From Actinophytocola gossypii (lineage in GTDB: Bacteria; Actinomycetota; Actinomycetes; Mycobacteriales; Pseudonocardiaceae), in contig NZ_JAFFZE010000016.1 in assembly GCF_025165815.1 (NCBI RefSeq), positions 150,047 through 214,046 of the forward strand: a stretch of DNA of 64,000 nucleotides. The letters run 5' to 3'. The notes beneath the pieces were generated by a model. That model searched no databases, had not been told where the DNA came from, and worked only from the letters and a program-made list of their open reading frames with translations. Both the position numbers and the translations under genes were made by a program. Numbering within the stretch: the first letter of the stretch is position 1; each line of letters starts with the position of its first letter. Below are positions 50,199 to 58,356 of the stretch, piece by piece.

Positions 50199-50235
50199 AA
50201 AGCGGGTGACCTCCGCCGAGGAGGTCACCCGCTTT
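50199..50235. terminator. Bidirectional terminator hairpin
   Basis: A 16-bp perfect stem (AAAGCGGGTGACCTCC and complement) with a five-base loop lies between the convergent DUF418 and ferredoxin genes. Confidence 0.88.
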
Positions 50236-50250
50236 CCTGTGTGGACGGTG

Positions 50251-50457
50251 TCAGTCGCGGTGGACGCGGATCGCGCCGGACGGACAGGCGAACGCGACGT
50301 CGTCCAGGTCGTCGGCGAGCTCGTCGGCCGGGTGTTCGTCGAGCAGGACCACGACCGCGTCGTCGCCCTGGTCGAACACGTCCGGCAGGTCCTGGGCGCA
50401 CAGACCCGCGCCGCAGCAACGACTCCGGTCGACGGAAACCCTGATCACCGCTACCAC
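50251..50457 (-). CDS. Ferredoxin partner of P450
   Basis: 68 residues. RSRCCGAGLCAQ and the late ACPSGAI give the C-x5-C ... C pattern of 3Fe-4S ferredoxins that donate electrons to actinomycete P450s. It starts 4 bp after the P450 stop and is transcribed with it. GTG 50457. Confidence 0.93.
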   Translation of the reverse strand: MVAVIRVSVDRSRCCGAGLCAQDLPDVFDQGDDAVVVLLDEHPADELADDLDDVAFACPSGAIRVHRD

Positions 50458-50461
50458 CCCG

Positions 50462-51682
50462 TCACCAGACGACCGGGCACTCGAACAGCCCGTAGACCCA
50501 CATGTCCTTGCGGTACCGCAGCTCCGCCACCGGCGAGGTGGTGCGCAGCTCGGGGAACATCGCGAACAGCTCGCGCAGCACCACCCGCACCTCGGTCCGC
50601 GCGAGGCTCTGCCCGGCGCACTGGTGCACGCCGTAGCCGAACGTCAGGTGCGGCGCCTGGTTCTGGCCGGTGTCCACCGCGTGCGGGCAGCCGTAGCGGC
50701 TCTCGTCCCGGTTCGCCGACGCCAGCGAGCTCACCACCCAGTCGCCGGCCGCGATGTGCACGTTCTCGCCGTTCACCTCGAGGTCGATGTCGGCGGTGGC
50801 CCGGCGGATGATGCCCCACTGGATGATCGCGTGCATCCGCATGATCTCCTCGACCAGCGCGGCGCCCTTGACCGTGTCCGACAGGTCCGCGATCCGCTCG
50901 CGGTTGTCCATCAGGGTCGCCACGCCGAGCCCGATCATGTTCGCCGTGGTCTCGTGGCCGGCGATGAGCAACAGCATCGCCTGGCCGACCACGATGTCGT
51001 GCGGCGCGGGCTCGCCGGCGATCTCCGCGCGGGCGAGCCGGGCCAGCACGTCCTCGGCGTCGCCGGCCTTCCGCTTGTCGCTGACGAGCTGGTCGAGGTA
51101 CTCGTACAGCGCGGTCGTGGCCGCGTTCACCCGATCCGGTGGCGCCCCGACCTGGCTGCGCACCTCGGCCTGCTCCTGGAAGAACTCCTGGTCGGCCGCC
51201 GGCACGCCGAGCACCTCGCAGATCACCCTGGACGGCACCGGGAGCGCCAGCTCGGGCACCAGGTCGGCCGGCGGCCCGGTGTCCCGGATGCGCTCCAGGT
51301 ACTCCCTGGTGATGGCCTGGATCCTCGGCTCCATCGACCTGGCCCAGCGCGGGGTCATCTCCCGTACGATGGCGCGCCGCCACGGCGTGTGCTCCGGCGG
51401 GTCCATGGCGACCAGCGACCGCGGCAGCATCGCCTCCGGCTTGCGGTCCTTCACCACCGACACCGAGGGCGGTGGGCTGTTGAACCGGTTGATCGACAGC
51501 CTGGGGTCGGCCAGCAGCTTGCGCACCTCGTCGTAGGTGGTCACCAGCCAACCCTCGACCCCGTTGGGCCAGACGAACCGCGAGATCGGCGCCTCCGCGC
51601 GCAGTGCGGCGTACTCCGGTGGCGGGTCGAACGGGTTCGTGCGGGTGCGCGGCAGGTCGGGCGGGGTAGATGCCGGTGCCAT
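50462..51682 (-). CDS. Cytochrome P450 monooxygenase
   Basis: 406 residues. The I-helix oxygen-binding motif is AGHETT at residues 241-246, the K-helix E-x-x-R lies in EEIMR (Glu 279-Arg 282), and the haem loop is FGYGVHQCAG with Cys 355 as ligand. The sequence is of the CYP105-like actinomycete type, which hydroxylates polyketides or couples aromatic rings. ATG 51682 follows GGAAGG; an upstream in-frame GTG at 51715 is less well supported. It is divergent from the RCC1 gene with a 200-bp promoter gap and forms a two-gene operon with the ferredoxin. Confidence 0.95.
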   Translation of the reverse strand: MAPASTPPDLPRTRTNPFDPPPEYAALRAEAPISRFVWPNGVEGWLVTTYDEVRKLLADPRLSINRFNSPPPSVSVVKDRKPEAMLPRSLVAMDPPEHTPWRRAIVREMTPRWARSMEPRIQAITREYLERIRDTGPPADLVPELALPVPSRVICEVLGVPAADQEFFQEQAEVRSQVGAPPDRVNAATTALYEYLDQLVSDKRKAGDAEDVLARLARAEIAGEPAPHDIVVGQAMLLLIAGHETTANMIGLGVATLMDNRERIADLSDTVKGAALVEEIMRMHAIIQWGIIRRATADIDLEVNGENVHIAAGDWVVSSLASANRDESRYGCPHAVDTGQNQAPHLTFGYGVHQCAGQSLARTEVRVVLRELFAMFPELRTTSPVAELRYRKDMWVYGLFECPVVW

Positions 51683-51882
51683 GGCAACCTTCCGGATCGG
51701 TTCTACTTCGGTCACTTTTCCGCTGTCCCTACCATGACGTGCCCTTCTGGCCGCGCACTCAAGGACGGTTCGAGAACCCTGGCGTGAGCACCTGAAGGAA
51801 TTCATCATCGATGTCGAAAGACCAAAATGTCCGATCACGGGGTCCGACTTCCACGGTGAATCCGAGAACGAGAGGTTCCAGC

Positions 51883-53067
51883 ATGAAAGAAATCGTCAGC
51901 GCGTGGGGCGATAACACCAATGGCCAGCTCTCCAACGGAACCACCGATGGACAGGCCGAAACCCCACAGCCGATCAAGGGTCTCGAAGGTGTCCGCACGA
52001 TCGAGGGCGGCAGCGGCCACATCATCGCGATCATGGAGGACGGCTCCGCCTACGGCTGGGGGCGCAACGGCTTCGGGCAGATCGGCGACTGCTCCACCGA
52101 CCAGCAGACCGAGCCGGTCCGGGTGAAGCTGGACGGGATCAAGGCCGTCGCCCCCGGCGGTGGGCACACCCTGTACCTGCTCGAGGACGGCAGCGTGTGG
52201 GGCTGCGGCGCCGGCTTCTTCGGCATGCTCGGCCCGGACAACATGCGGGTGCACCCGGTTCCGGTGCGGATCGACGCGCCGGACAACATCGTCCAGCTCT
52301 CCTCGGGCGGCAGCCACGCACTCGCCCTGCTGGACGACGGCACGGTGTGGGCCTGGGGCCGTGACGACTGCGGGCAGCTGGCCGACGGCGACCAGACCGG
52401 CAAGCGGCCCGGCTCGCTGGTGCAGGTGCACGCCGGCCGGGAGTACCCGCTCCGCGCGCTGCCCGCGCAGGTGGAGGGGATCAGCGAGGCCACCTTCGTC
52501 GCCACCGGCGGCGGGCACTCGCTGGTCGTGCACCAGGACGGCACCCTCACCACCTGGGGCCTCAACGACTGCGGCCAGCTCGGCGACGGCGCCACCACCG
52601 GCCGCAAGCGCGAGTACCGCACCCCGGTGAAGGCCCAGGTGTCTGGCGTGAAGGCGGTCGCCGGTGCGTACCACCACACGCTGATCCTGCTGCAGGACGG
52701 CACCGTGCGTGCCTGCGGCATCAACGACCGCGGTCAGTGCGGCGACGGCACCACCGTCGAGCGCGCCACCCCGGTCGAGGTGCTCGGGGTGACCGGCGCG
52801 ACCCAGGTCGTGGCGACCGGCGGCGGTGGCGACGACAACCCGGGCGACGCCGGGCACAGCATCGCGGTCGGCGCGGACGGCACCGTCTGGGCCTGGGGCA
52901 ACAACGACTTCGGCGAGCTCGGCCTCGGCCACACCGAGCTGCAGACCAAGCCCGCGCAGGTGCCCAACCTGACCGGCGTCCGCCAGGTCACCGTCTCCGG
53001 CGAGGTGCCCGGTTTCCGGGAGCTGCCCGGCGGCGGCAGCACGATCGCGATCCACACCGAGAAGTAG
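51883..53067 (+). CDS. RCC1-repeat seven-bladed propeller protein
   Basis: 394 residues made of seven RCC1 repeats, each with the A-W-G-x-N-x-x-G-Q-L-G-D-G-T core. The successive repeats start at about residues 7, 57, 107, 157, 228, 286 and 355 (AWGDNTNGQLSNGTT, GWGRNGFGQIGDCST, AWGRDDCGQLADGD, TWGLNDCGQLGDGAT and AWGNNDFGELGLGHT). There is no signal peptide, so it should be cytoplasmic. RCC1 folds usually act as binding scaffolds. One in a type II PKS cluster is unusual; binding of a partner enzyme or product is possible. ATG 51883 follows GAGAGG; an in-frame ATG at 51811 is also possible. Confidence 0.85.
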   Translation: MKEIVSAWGDNTNGQLSNGTTDGQAETPQPIKGLEGVRTIEGGSGHIIAIMEDGSAYGWGRNGFGQIGDCSTDQQTEPVRVKLDGIKAVAPGGGHTLYLLEDGSVWGCGAGFFGMLGPDNMRVHPVPVRIDAPDNIVQLSSGGSHALALLDDGTVWAWGRDDCGQLADGDQTGKRPGSLVQVHAGREYPLRALPAQVEGISEATFVATGGGHSLVVHQDGTLTTWGLNDCGQLGDGATTGRKREYRTPVKAQVSGVKAVAGAYHHTLILLQDGTVRACGINDRGQCGDGTTVERATPVEVLGVTGATQVVATGGGGDDNPGDAGHSIAVGADGTVWAWGNNDFGELGLGHTELQTKPAQVPNLTGVRQVTVSGEVPGFRELPGGGSTIAIHTEK

Positions 53068-53112
53068 GCCCACCAGACCACAGGCTGACCAGCAAGGGAG
53101 CACGGAACAGAC

Positions 53113-54147
53113 ATGAGCACCGAATCGACCGACACGACGGTCAAGGACGTCCAGGTCCTGCTCGACCTGATGTTCCCGACGTCCGGGCAGTGCCTCGGCA
53201 TCGCCGCCGAGCTCGGGGTGGCCGACCTGCTCGCGGACGGCCCGCTCGGCATCGCCGAGCTGGCCGAGAAGACCTCCGCGCACCAGCACGCGCTCCAGTC
53301 GACCCTGCAGATCCTCGCCGAGGACGGCATCTTCGCCGAGGTGGAGCCGGGCGTGTTCGCCAACACGTCGCGCTCGGAGCTGCTGCGGGCCGGCGTGCCC
53401 AACTCCCAGCACGTGATGTCGCAGTTCGCCGCGTCGGAGTGGCTGTGGCGCTCGTACGCCAAGCTCGGCCACAGCGTGAAGACCGGCCAGGCCGCCTTCG
53501 ACGAGGCGTACGGCATGAACCTGTGGGCGTTCCTCGGGCGCAACCAGGACAAGGGCCGCGAGTTCAACGCCGCGATGAACGAGTTCTCGGCCACCCTCGG
53601 CCCGCGCATCGTCGCCGACTACCCGAAGTTCGGCGAGGCGGGCGTGGTCGCCGACCTGGGTGGTGGCACCGGCACCTACCTGGCGACCATCCTGGAGCAG
53701 TACCCGTCGGTCTCCCGCGGCGTGCTCGCGGACCTGCCGCCGGTGATCGAGCAGGCCAAGGCGCGGCCGGACCTGGCCGGGCTGATCGAGGGCGGCCGGC
53801 TGGAGTTCCACGCCGGTGACTTCTTCGAGACCGTGCCGGCCGGCGTCGACCTGTACGTCTGCAAGCAGATCACCCACTCGTGGAACGACGAGAAGCTGCT
53901 GTCGGTGCTCAAGCGGTGCCGGGACGCGTCGCCGACCGCGCGGATCGCGGCCACCGAGCTGGTGCTGCGGCCGGGCGTGCAGAAGTTCGTGAAGTACTTC
54001 GACGTGATGATGCTGGTCACCATGGCCGGCTTCCTGCGCACCGAGGAGCAGTACGCCGAGGTCTTCCGGCAGGCCGGCTACCGGCTCGAGCGGGTGGTGC
54101 CGACCCAGACCGCGTTCTCGATCATCGAGGCCGTGCCGGTCGACTGA
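53113..54147 (+). CDS. SAM-dependent O-methyltransferase (TcmO/DnrK type)
   Basis: 344 residues. An N-terminal dimerisation domain with a winged-helix fold (LGIAELAEKTSAHQHALQ) is followed by the SAM-binding Rossmann domain with motif VVADLGGGTGTYLATIL, the acidic residue in LADLPPV, and the catalytic His region ITHSWNDEKLLSVLKRC. This is the plant-caffeate-type/carminomycin-O-methyltransferase family, which methylates phenolic hydroxyls of aromatic polyketides. It lies 45 bp after the RCC1 gene and is probably cotranscribed with it. Confidence 0.93.
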   Translation: MSTESTDTTVKDVQVLLDLMFPTSGQCLGIAAELGVADLLADGPLGIAELAEKTSAHQHALQSTLQILAEDGIFAEVEPGVFANTSRSELLRAGVPNSQHVMSQFAASEWLWRSYAKLGHSVKTGQAAFDEAYGMNLWAFLGRNQDKGREFNAAMNEFSATLGPRIVADYPKFGEAGVVADLGGGTGTYLATILEQYPSVSRGVLADLPPVIEQAKARPDLAGLIEGGRLEFHAGDFFETVPAGVDLYVCKQITHSWNDEKLLSVLKRCRDASPTARIAATELVLRPGVQKFVKYFDVMMLVTMAGFLRTEEQYAEVFRQAGYRLERVVPTQTAFSIIEAVPVD

Positions 54148-54187
54148 CCGAGTTACGAGGGCCCTGCGCCACGCTGGAGATTCGACA

Positions 54188-54219
54188 GGCACCGGCCACC
54201 CGCCGTGGTGGCCGGTGCC
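54188..54219 (+). terminator. Intra-operon hairpin before the esterase-like gene
   Basis: A 13-bp perfect stem GGCACCGGCCACC/GGTGGCCGGTGCC with a six-base loop lies between the methyltransferase stop and the ribosome binding site (GAGGAGAG) of the next gene. It may be an attenuating terminator or a processing/stability element. Confidence 0.65.
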
Positions 54220-54245
54220 GTTCCAGGCTGAGGAGAGAAACGACT

Positions 54246-55529
54246 GTGAACGCACACAGCGCCGCCGGTGAGGCCCCGGACGAGGCCCTCGTCAAGGCGG
54301 AGGTGACCGAGTGGATCCGGCAGTACGGCCTTCCACTGTCCACAGCGGACCCGACGGAGCCGTTGCGGGACATCGAACCGCTCGCCGGCATGGTCGGCGA
54401 CGCGGTCGTGGTGGGCATCGGGCCGTCCACCTACGGCGGGAGCGAGCAGTTCACCCAGACCCACCGGATCATCCGGGTCCTGGTGGAGCGGCTCGGTTTC
54501 CGCACCGTGGCCACCGAGGAGGACTGGGACGTCGCCCGGGACATCGACCGGTACGTGCGGACCGGCGAGGGTGACCTGGACGCGCTGGTCAAGGGCACCG
54601 GCGTGCCGTGGCGGGTCGGCGAGACCCGCGACCTGCTGGAGTGGATCCGCGAGTTCAACACCACCAGCGACGAGCCGGTGCGGTTCGTCGGCGCGGGCGT
54701 GATCGACACCCGCGCGGCGCTCTACGACGAGGTCAGCGCGCACGTCGAGGCGGTGGCACCGGACCGGGCCGCCGAGCTGGCCGAGCACTTCGCGGTGCTC
54801 CGGCCGACCCGCGAGGAGCACGTCCGCTGGTTCATCGGCGAGGTGCGCGACAAGGACCGCTACGTCGAGCACGCGCGGTCCGCGCTCGCCCTGGTCGAGT
54901 CGCTGCCGCACACCGACGGCGACCACGAGTGGTTCGTCCAGCAGACCAGGCAGATCGTGGCCTTCTACGAGCACTACGCCTACCACCTGGTCGACGACGG
55001 CTACCGCGACGAGAAGATGGCGGAGAACCTGGCCTGGTGGCAGCGGTACACCGGCCACCGGATCGCCTACTGGTCGACCAACGCGCACAGCGTGCGCGCC
55101 GACGAGCTGACGATCAGCGTCCCGCCGCGCGGCACGCTGACCTTCAAGCCGACCGGCGGTCACCTGCGTGACCTGTTCGGCGACGGGTACTTCTCCATCG
55201 GCATCACGTTCACCAGCGGCACCGTCAACTCCGGCTGGGGCCTGCCGCCGTTCACCAGCGGCCCGGTTCCCGCGCCGGTCCAGTCGCCGGACTTCGTCGA
55301 GCGCTACTTCCACAACTACGGCTCGCCGAGGTACCTGCTGAACCTGCACCGCGGAGTTCCCCCGATCGTGCGGGAGTGGCTGGACCGCCCGGCCAAGGCC
55401 AGGGTCATCGGCTCGATCTGCGCCGCCGACCAGCCGGCCGACGGCTACTACCTGACCGGCGGAACGCTGGCCGAGTGGTACGACGTGCTGATCCACGAGA
55501 AGGAACTCACCCCCACCCGGATCCTGTGA
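54246..55529 (+). CDS. Erythromycin-esterase-superfamily protein lacking two active-site residues
   Basis: 427 residues with the EreA/EreB fold pattern: VVGIGPSTYGGSEQFTQTHR near residue 56, a Glu in VATEEDW, the central helical region, and STNAHSVRAD (a counterpart of the H-N-x-H motif). In the Ere esterases the first motif is G-E-x-T-H and supplies a Glu and the catalytic His. Here these positions are Pro 60 and Tyr 63, while the later Glu and His are kept. The protein therefore probably does not hydrolyse esters by the Ere mechanism and may instead act as a cyclase, isomerase or binding protein. GTG 54246 after GAGGAGAG. Confidence 0.85.
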   Translation: MNAHSAAGEAPDEALVKAEVTEWIRQYGLPLSTADPTEPLRDIEPLAGMVGDAVVVGIGPSTYGGSEQFTQTHRIIRVLVERLGFRTVATEEDWDVARDIDRYVRTGEGDLDALVKGTGVPWRVGETRDLLEWIREFNTTSDEPVRFVGAGVIDTRAALYDEVSAHVEAVAPDRAAELAEHFAVLRPTREEHVRWFIGEVRDKDRYVEHARSALALVESLPHTDGDHEWFVQQTRQIVAFYEHYAYHLVDDGYRDEKMAENLAWWQRYTGHRIAYWSTNAHSVRADELTISVPPRGTLTFKPTGGHLRDLFGDGYFSIGITFTSGTVNSGWGLPPFTSGPVPAPVQSPDFVERYFHNYGSPRYLLNLHRGVPPIVREWLDRPAKARVIGSICAADQPADGYYLTGGTLAEWYDVLIHEKELTPTRIL

Positions 55530-55540
55530 CGGAGCGTGCG

Positions 55541-56386
55541 ATGCAGGTAACGACCACGGCCGACCCCGCGGAGTTCATGGCGACGGCCGGCGACTGGCTC
55601 GTCCGCGAGCCGGTGGAGAACAACGTGCTGCTGGTGCACGCGCTCGACCCGAACGGCGTGCCGCCCGGCGACCGGGAGCCCGTCTTCGCGACGGTCACCG
55701 ACGCCGGTGCGGTGGTCGGCACCGCGTTCGCCAGGTCGCCGTACCGGATGACGATCTCCGACATGCCGGCCGAGGCGGCCGTCGCGCTCGCCGAGCACCT
55801 GGCCAAGGAGGGCGAGCCGGTGCCGGGGGTGAACGGACCCACCGGGGCCGCGACCGCGTTCTCCGCCCGCTGGACCGAGCTCACCGGGCAGCGGGTCGGC
55901 AACGAGCGGGCGCAGTGGATCATGCGGTGCACCGAGACCACCCGGCCGGTGAACCCGGACGGCAGGCCGAGGCTGGCCACCGAGGACGACCAGGACGTGG
56001 TGGCCGAGTGGTTCACCGCGGGGATGCGGGACTCCGGCCTGTCGCCGGAGGAGATCCTGCGCCGCACCCAGCACATGGTCGGCGGCCAGATCGCCAACCA
56101 GCGCCTCATCGTGTGGGAGACCTCGGCCGGCGAGGCGGCCGGCGCGGCCGGCTGGAACCCGCCGCTGCACGGCGTGGTGCGTCCGTCGGGCGTGTTCGTC
56201 TCGCCGAACCACCGCGACGGCGGCATCGCCACCCTGGTGCTCGGCGAGGTGGTGGCCAGGGCGTTGGAGGACGGCGCCGACGCGTGCGTGTGCACCCACT
56301 TCCTGAAGTACGAGTCGATGCTGGCCGTGGTGGAGAAGGTGGGCTTCCGCAGACTGGTCGACGTCGTCGAGCACATCTACGAATGA
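55541..56386 (+). CDS. GNAT-family acetyltransferase-like protein
   Basis: 281 residues. The C-terminal half is a GNAT fold: VVRPSGVFVSPNHRDGGIAT is the V-x-P-x-x-R-x-x-G-x-A acetyl-CoA loop, and VCTHFLKYESMLAVVEKVGF the closing strand and helix. The N-terminal half (about 140 residues) is a degenerate second GNAT-like or partner-binding domain. It could acetylate an amino sugar or the product; the 3-amino-sugar genes 8 kb downstream make that attractive. Start ATG 55541 is 11 bp after the esterase-like gene. Confidence 0.8.
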   Translation: MQVTTTADPAEFMATAGDWLVREPVENNVLLVHALDPNGVPPGDREPVFATVTDAGAVVGTAFARSPYRMTISDMPAEAAVALAEHLAKEGEPVPGVNGPTGAATAFSARWTELTGQRVGNERAQWIMRCTETTRPVNPDGRPRLATEDDQDVVAEWFTAGMRDSGLSPEEILRRTQHMVGGQIANQRLIVWETSAGEAAGAAGWNPPLHGVVRPSGVFVSPNHRDGGIATLVLGEVVARALEDGADACVCTHFLKYESMLAVVEKVGFRRLVDVVEHIYE

Positions 56387-56410
56387 GGCGGCTGGCGAAT
56401 GGGAGATCAG

Positions 56411-57184
56411 ATGGATCCGAACATGGCCCGCTATCCCGACCTCGCGGGCAAGGTCGCCGTGGTGACCGGGGGATCGCGGGGCATCGGCGCGCGGACCTGC
56501 CGGCACTTCGCGGCCAACGGCATGAAGGTCGTGGTCAGCGGCCGGGACAAGGACGCGATCCAGGCCGTGGTGGACACGATCCGGGACGAGGGCGGCACCG
56601 CGACCGGCGTCGCCGCCGACGTGACCGACAAGGCCGCGGTCGCCGACCTGGTGCGGGCGGCCGAGCGCGAGTTCGGCCAGGTCGGCGTGCTCGCCGCGTT
56701 CGCCGGGTTCGACCTCGGGCCGGGCACGCTGGACGAGATCGACGAGCAGGACTGGCACACCGTCGTCGACGGCAACCTGACCGCCACGTTCCTGACCGTG
56801 CAGGCGTTCCTGCCCGGCATGATCGCGCTCGGCGGCGGCTCGGTCATCACGATGGCCTCGTCCGCCGGCCGGTCCCCCGGCCGGTCGTCGATCGCCTACG
56901 CCACGGCCAAGGCGGGCGTGCTGATGTTCACCAAGCGGGTCGCCCTGGACACCGGCGCGCACGGCGTGCGGATCAACGCCATCGCCCCGTCGGCGATCCT
57001 CACCGAGCGGCAGGAGCAGCGGCTGCCGGAGCAGGTCCGCGAGCAGGTGGCCAAGCAGTTCCCGATCGCCCGCTGGGGCACGCCGGACGACTGCGCCGAC
57101 GCCGCGTTGTTCCTGGCCTCCGACGCCTCGTCCTGGATCACCGGGCAGACCCTGGACGTCGCCGGCGGAAAGGTGATGATCTGA
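56411..57184 (+). CDS. Short-chain dehydrogenase/reductase (possible ketoreductase)
   Basis: 257 residues. VVTGGSRGIGARTCRHFA is the NADP-binding loop, the catalytic Ser lies in ITMASSAGRS, and Tyr-Lys in SSIAYATAKAGVL. It could be the C-9 ketoreductase of the polyketide chain or a tailoring reductase. The P-G-G motif of actinorhodin-type C-9 ketoreductases is not present at the expected place, which favours tailoring. ATG 56411 follows GGGAG; an in-frame ATG at 56399 is an alternative. Confidence 0.87.
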   Translation: MDPNMARYPDLAGKVAVVTGGSRGIGARTCRHFAANGMKVVVSGRDKDAIQAVVDTIRDEGGTATGVAADVTDKAAVADLVRAAEREFGQVGVLAAFAGFDLGPGTLDEIDEQDWHTVVDGNLTATFLTVQAFLPGMIALGGGSVITMASSAGRSPGRSSIAYATAKAGVLMFTKRVALDTGAHGVRINAIAPSAILTERQEQRLPEQVREQVAKQFPIARWGTPDDCADAALFLASDASSWITGQTLDVAGGKVMI

Positions 57185-57296
57185 CCTCGGAAACGGGTCG
57201 AGAGCGGGTCGGAGACGAATACCGGAATGCGCACCGAGCGCTGTCCGGAGAATACAGTTGAGTAGTTTCACGAACTCCCGCTGAAGGAGGAGAAAA

Positions 57297-57680
57297 ATGG
57301 CCGACGTAAAGCAGTTGCAGTCGTCGACCCCGTATCGCGTCACCCTGGTCGGACTGCTCGTCGCTGCGCTCGGCATCGCGATTCTCTACGTGGCGGGCGC
57401 GGAGATGCCGGTCGTGCCGCCCGGTTTCGTCCTGCTCCTGATCGCGGCCGCGCTGCTCGCCAAGGGCCCGTGGCGGTGGACCCCGATCGTGGCGGTCCTG
57501 ATCGCGCTCTTCGAGGCGGGCGGAACCTTCGCCACCTCCGCGGACCAGCTGGTCGACACCAGCACGTTCAGCCACTTCGCCGGCACCTGGGTGCGGGTGA
57601 TCGGCATCGTGCTGGCCCTGTTCGGCGGGATCGCGGCGACCAGGGCGGCCTACCGCAAGTCCGCTACCGTCACCAACTGA
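57297..57680 (+). CDS. Small four-helix membrane protein
   Basis: 127 residues, four membrane helices (TLVGLLVAALGIAILYVAG, GFVLLLIAAALLAKGPW, TPIVAVLIALFEAGGTFA, WVRVIGIVLALFGGIAA). No family is recognised. ATG follows AAGGAGGAGAAAA, a very strong ribosome binding site, after a 112-bp gap. It may help in export or membrane anchoring of pathway enzymes, but nothing shows this. Confidence 0.7.
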   Translation: MADVKQLQSSTPYRVTLVGLLVAALGIAILYVAGAEMPVVPPGFVLLLIAAALLAKGPWRWTPIVAVLIALFEAGGTFATSADQLVDTSTFSHFAGTWVRVIGIVLALFGGIAATRAAYRKSATVTN

Positions 57681-57688
57681 GTCCAGAC

Positions 57689-57743
57689 GCCCTGAACGGC
57701 GCTCCTGGGACACCGAACACGTCCCGGGCGCGTCGTTCAGGGC
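57689..57743 (+). terminator. Long imperfect hairpin
   Basis: Two 23-base arms (GCCCTGAACGGCGCTCCTGGGAC and its near complement, 20 of 23 paired) flank a nine-base loop. It lies 9 bp after the small membrane protein gene and before the ribosome binding site of the next. Probably a terminator or attenuator. Confidence 0.7.
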
Positions 57744-57779
57744 ATTCTCGTGTCCGTCACGACAGTGGAAGAGGCGACC

Positions 57780-58334
57780 GTGTCCGTTCGAGACTCCGAG
57801 AGCACCCGTGCCAGGCGCACGACACCGATGCCGCCGAGGGTCCGCCGGACCGTGCTGGTCCTGCACATCATCGCGGCGGTCAGCTGGCTCGGCCTGACCT
57901 TCGCCGACGTCACGCTCGCGATCACCGGCATGGCCTCGGACAGCCCGGAGGTGCGGCACGCGATGTTCCGCGCCCTCGGCACGATCGCCGACATCCTGCT
58001 GATCCCGGTCGCGTGGACCGCGTTCCTCACCGGGCTGCTGCTGGCCCTGGGCACCCAGTGGGGCCTGCTGCGGCACAAGTGGGTGCTGACCAAGTTCTGC
58101 CTCACCGTGCTGACCGTCGCACTGACCACGTTCTCCCTGGTGCCCGGCCTGAAGGGGATGCGCGACGAGGTGAACGCGACGCCGGCCGGCGAGCTGGTCC
58201 AGCTGGAGACCAGCGACGTCACCGCGCTCATCTCCGCCGGCATCATCTCCACCACCATCTACACCACCTGCGTGGTCCTGTCGGTGTTCAAGCCGTGGGG
58301 ACGCACGAAGCGGGGCCGCGCCCAGACTCGCTGA
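57780..58334 (+). CDS. DUF2269-like integral membrane protein, paralogue 2
   Basis: 184 residues with four helices (VLVLHIIAAVSWLGLTFAD, a loop with SPEVRHAMFRALGTIAD, LLALGTQWGLLRHKWVLTK and STTIYTTCVVLSVFKPWGR). The first-helix H-I-I-A-A-V-S-W-L-G, the L-G-T-x-W-G-L centre and the K-P-W-G-R end match the 184-residue protein at 31575-32129. GTG 57780 after AGAGG is chosen over the GTG at 57750. It is the last plus-strand gene of this arm, convergent with the acyltransferase. Confidence 0.78.
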   Translation: MSVRDSESTRARRTTPMPPRVRRTVLVLHIIAAVSWLGLTFADVTLAITGMASDSPEVRHAMFRALGTIADILLIPVAWTAFLTGLLLALGTQWGLLRHKWVLTKFCLTVLTVALTTFSLVPGLKGMRDEVNATPAGELVQLETSDVTALISAGIISTTIYTTCVVLSVFKPWGRTKRGRAQTR

Positions 58335-58356
58335 GCACGGCCCCGCCCCGTCTCGG

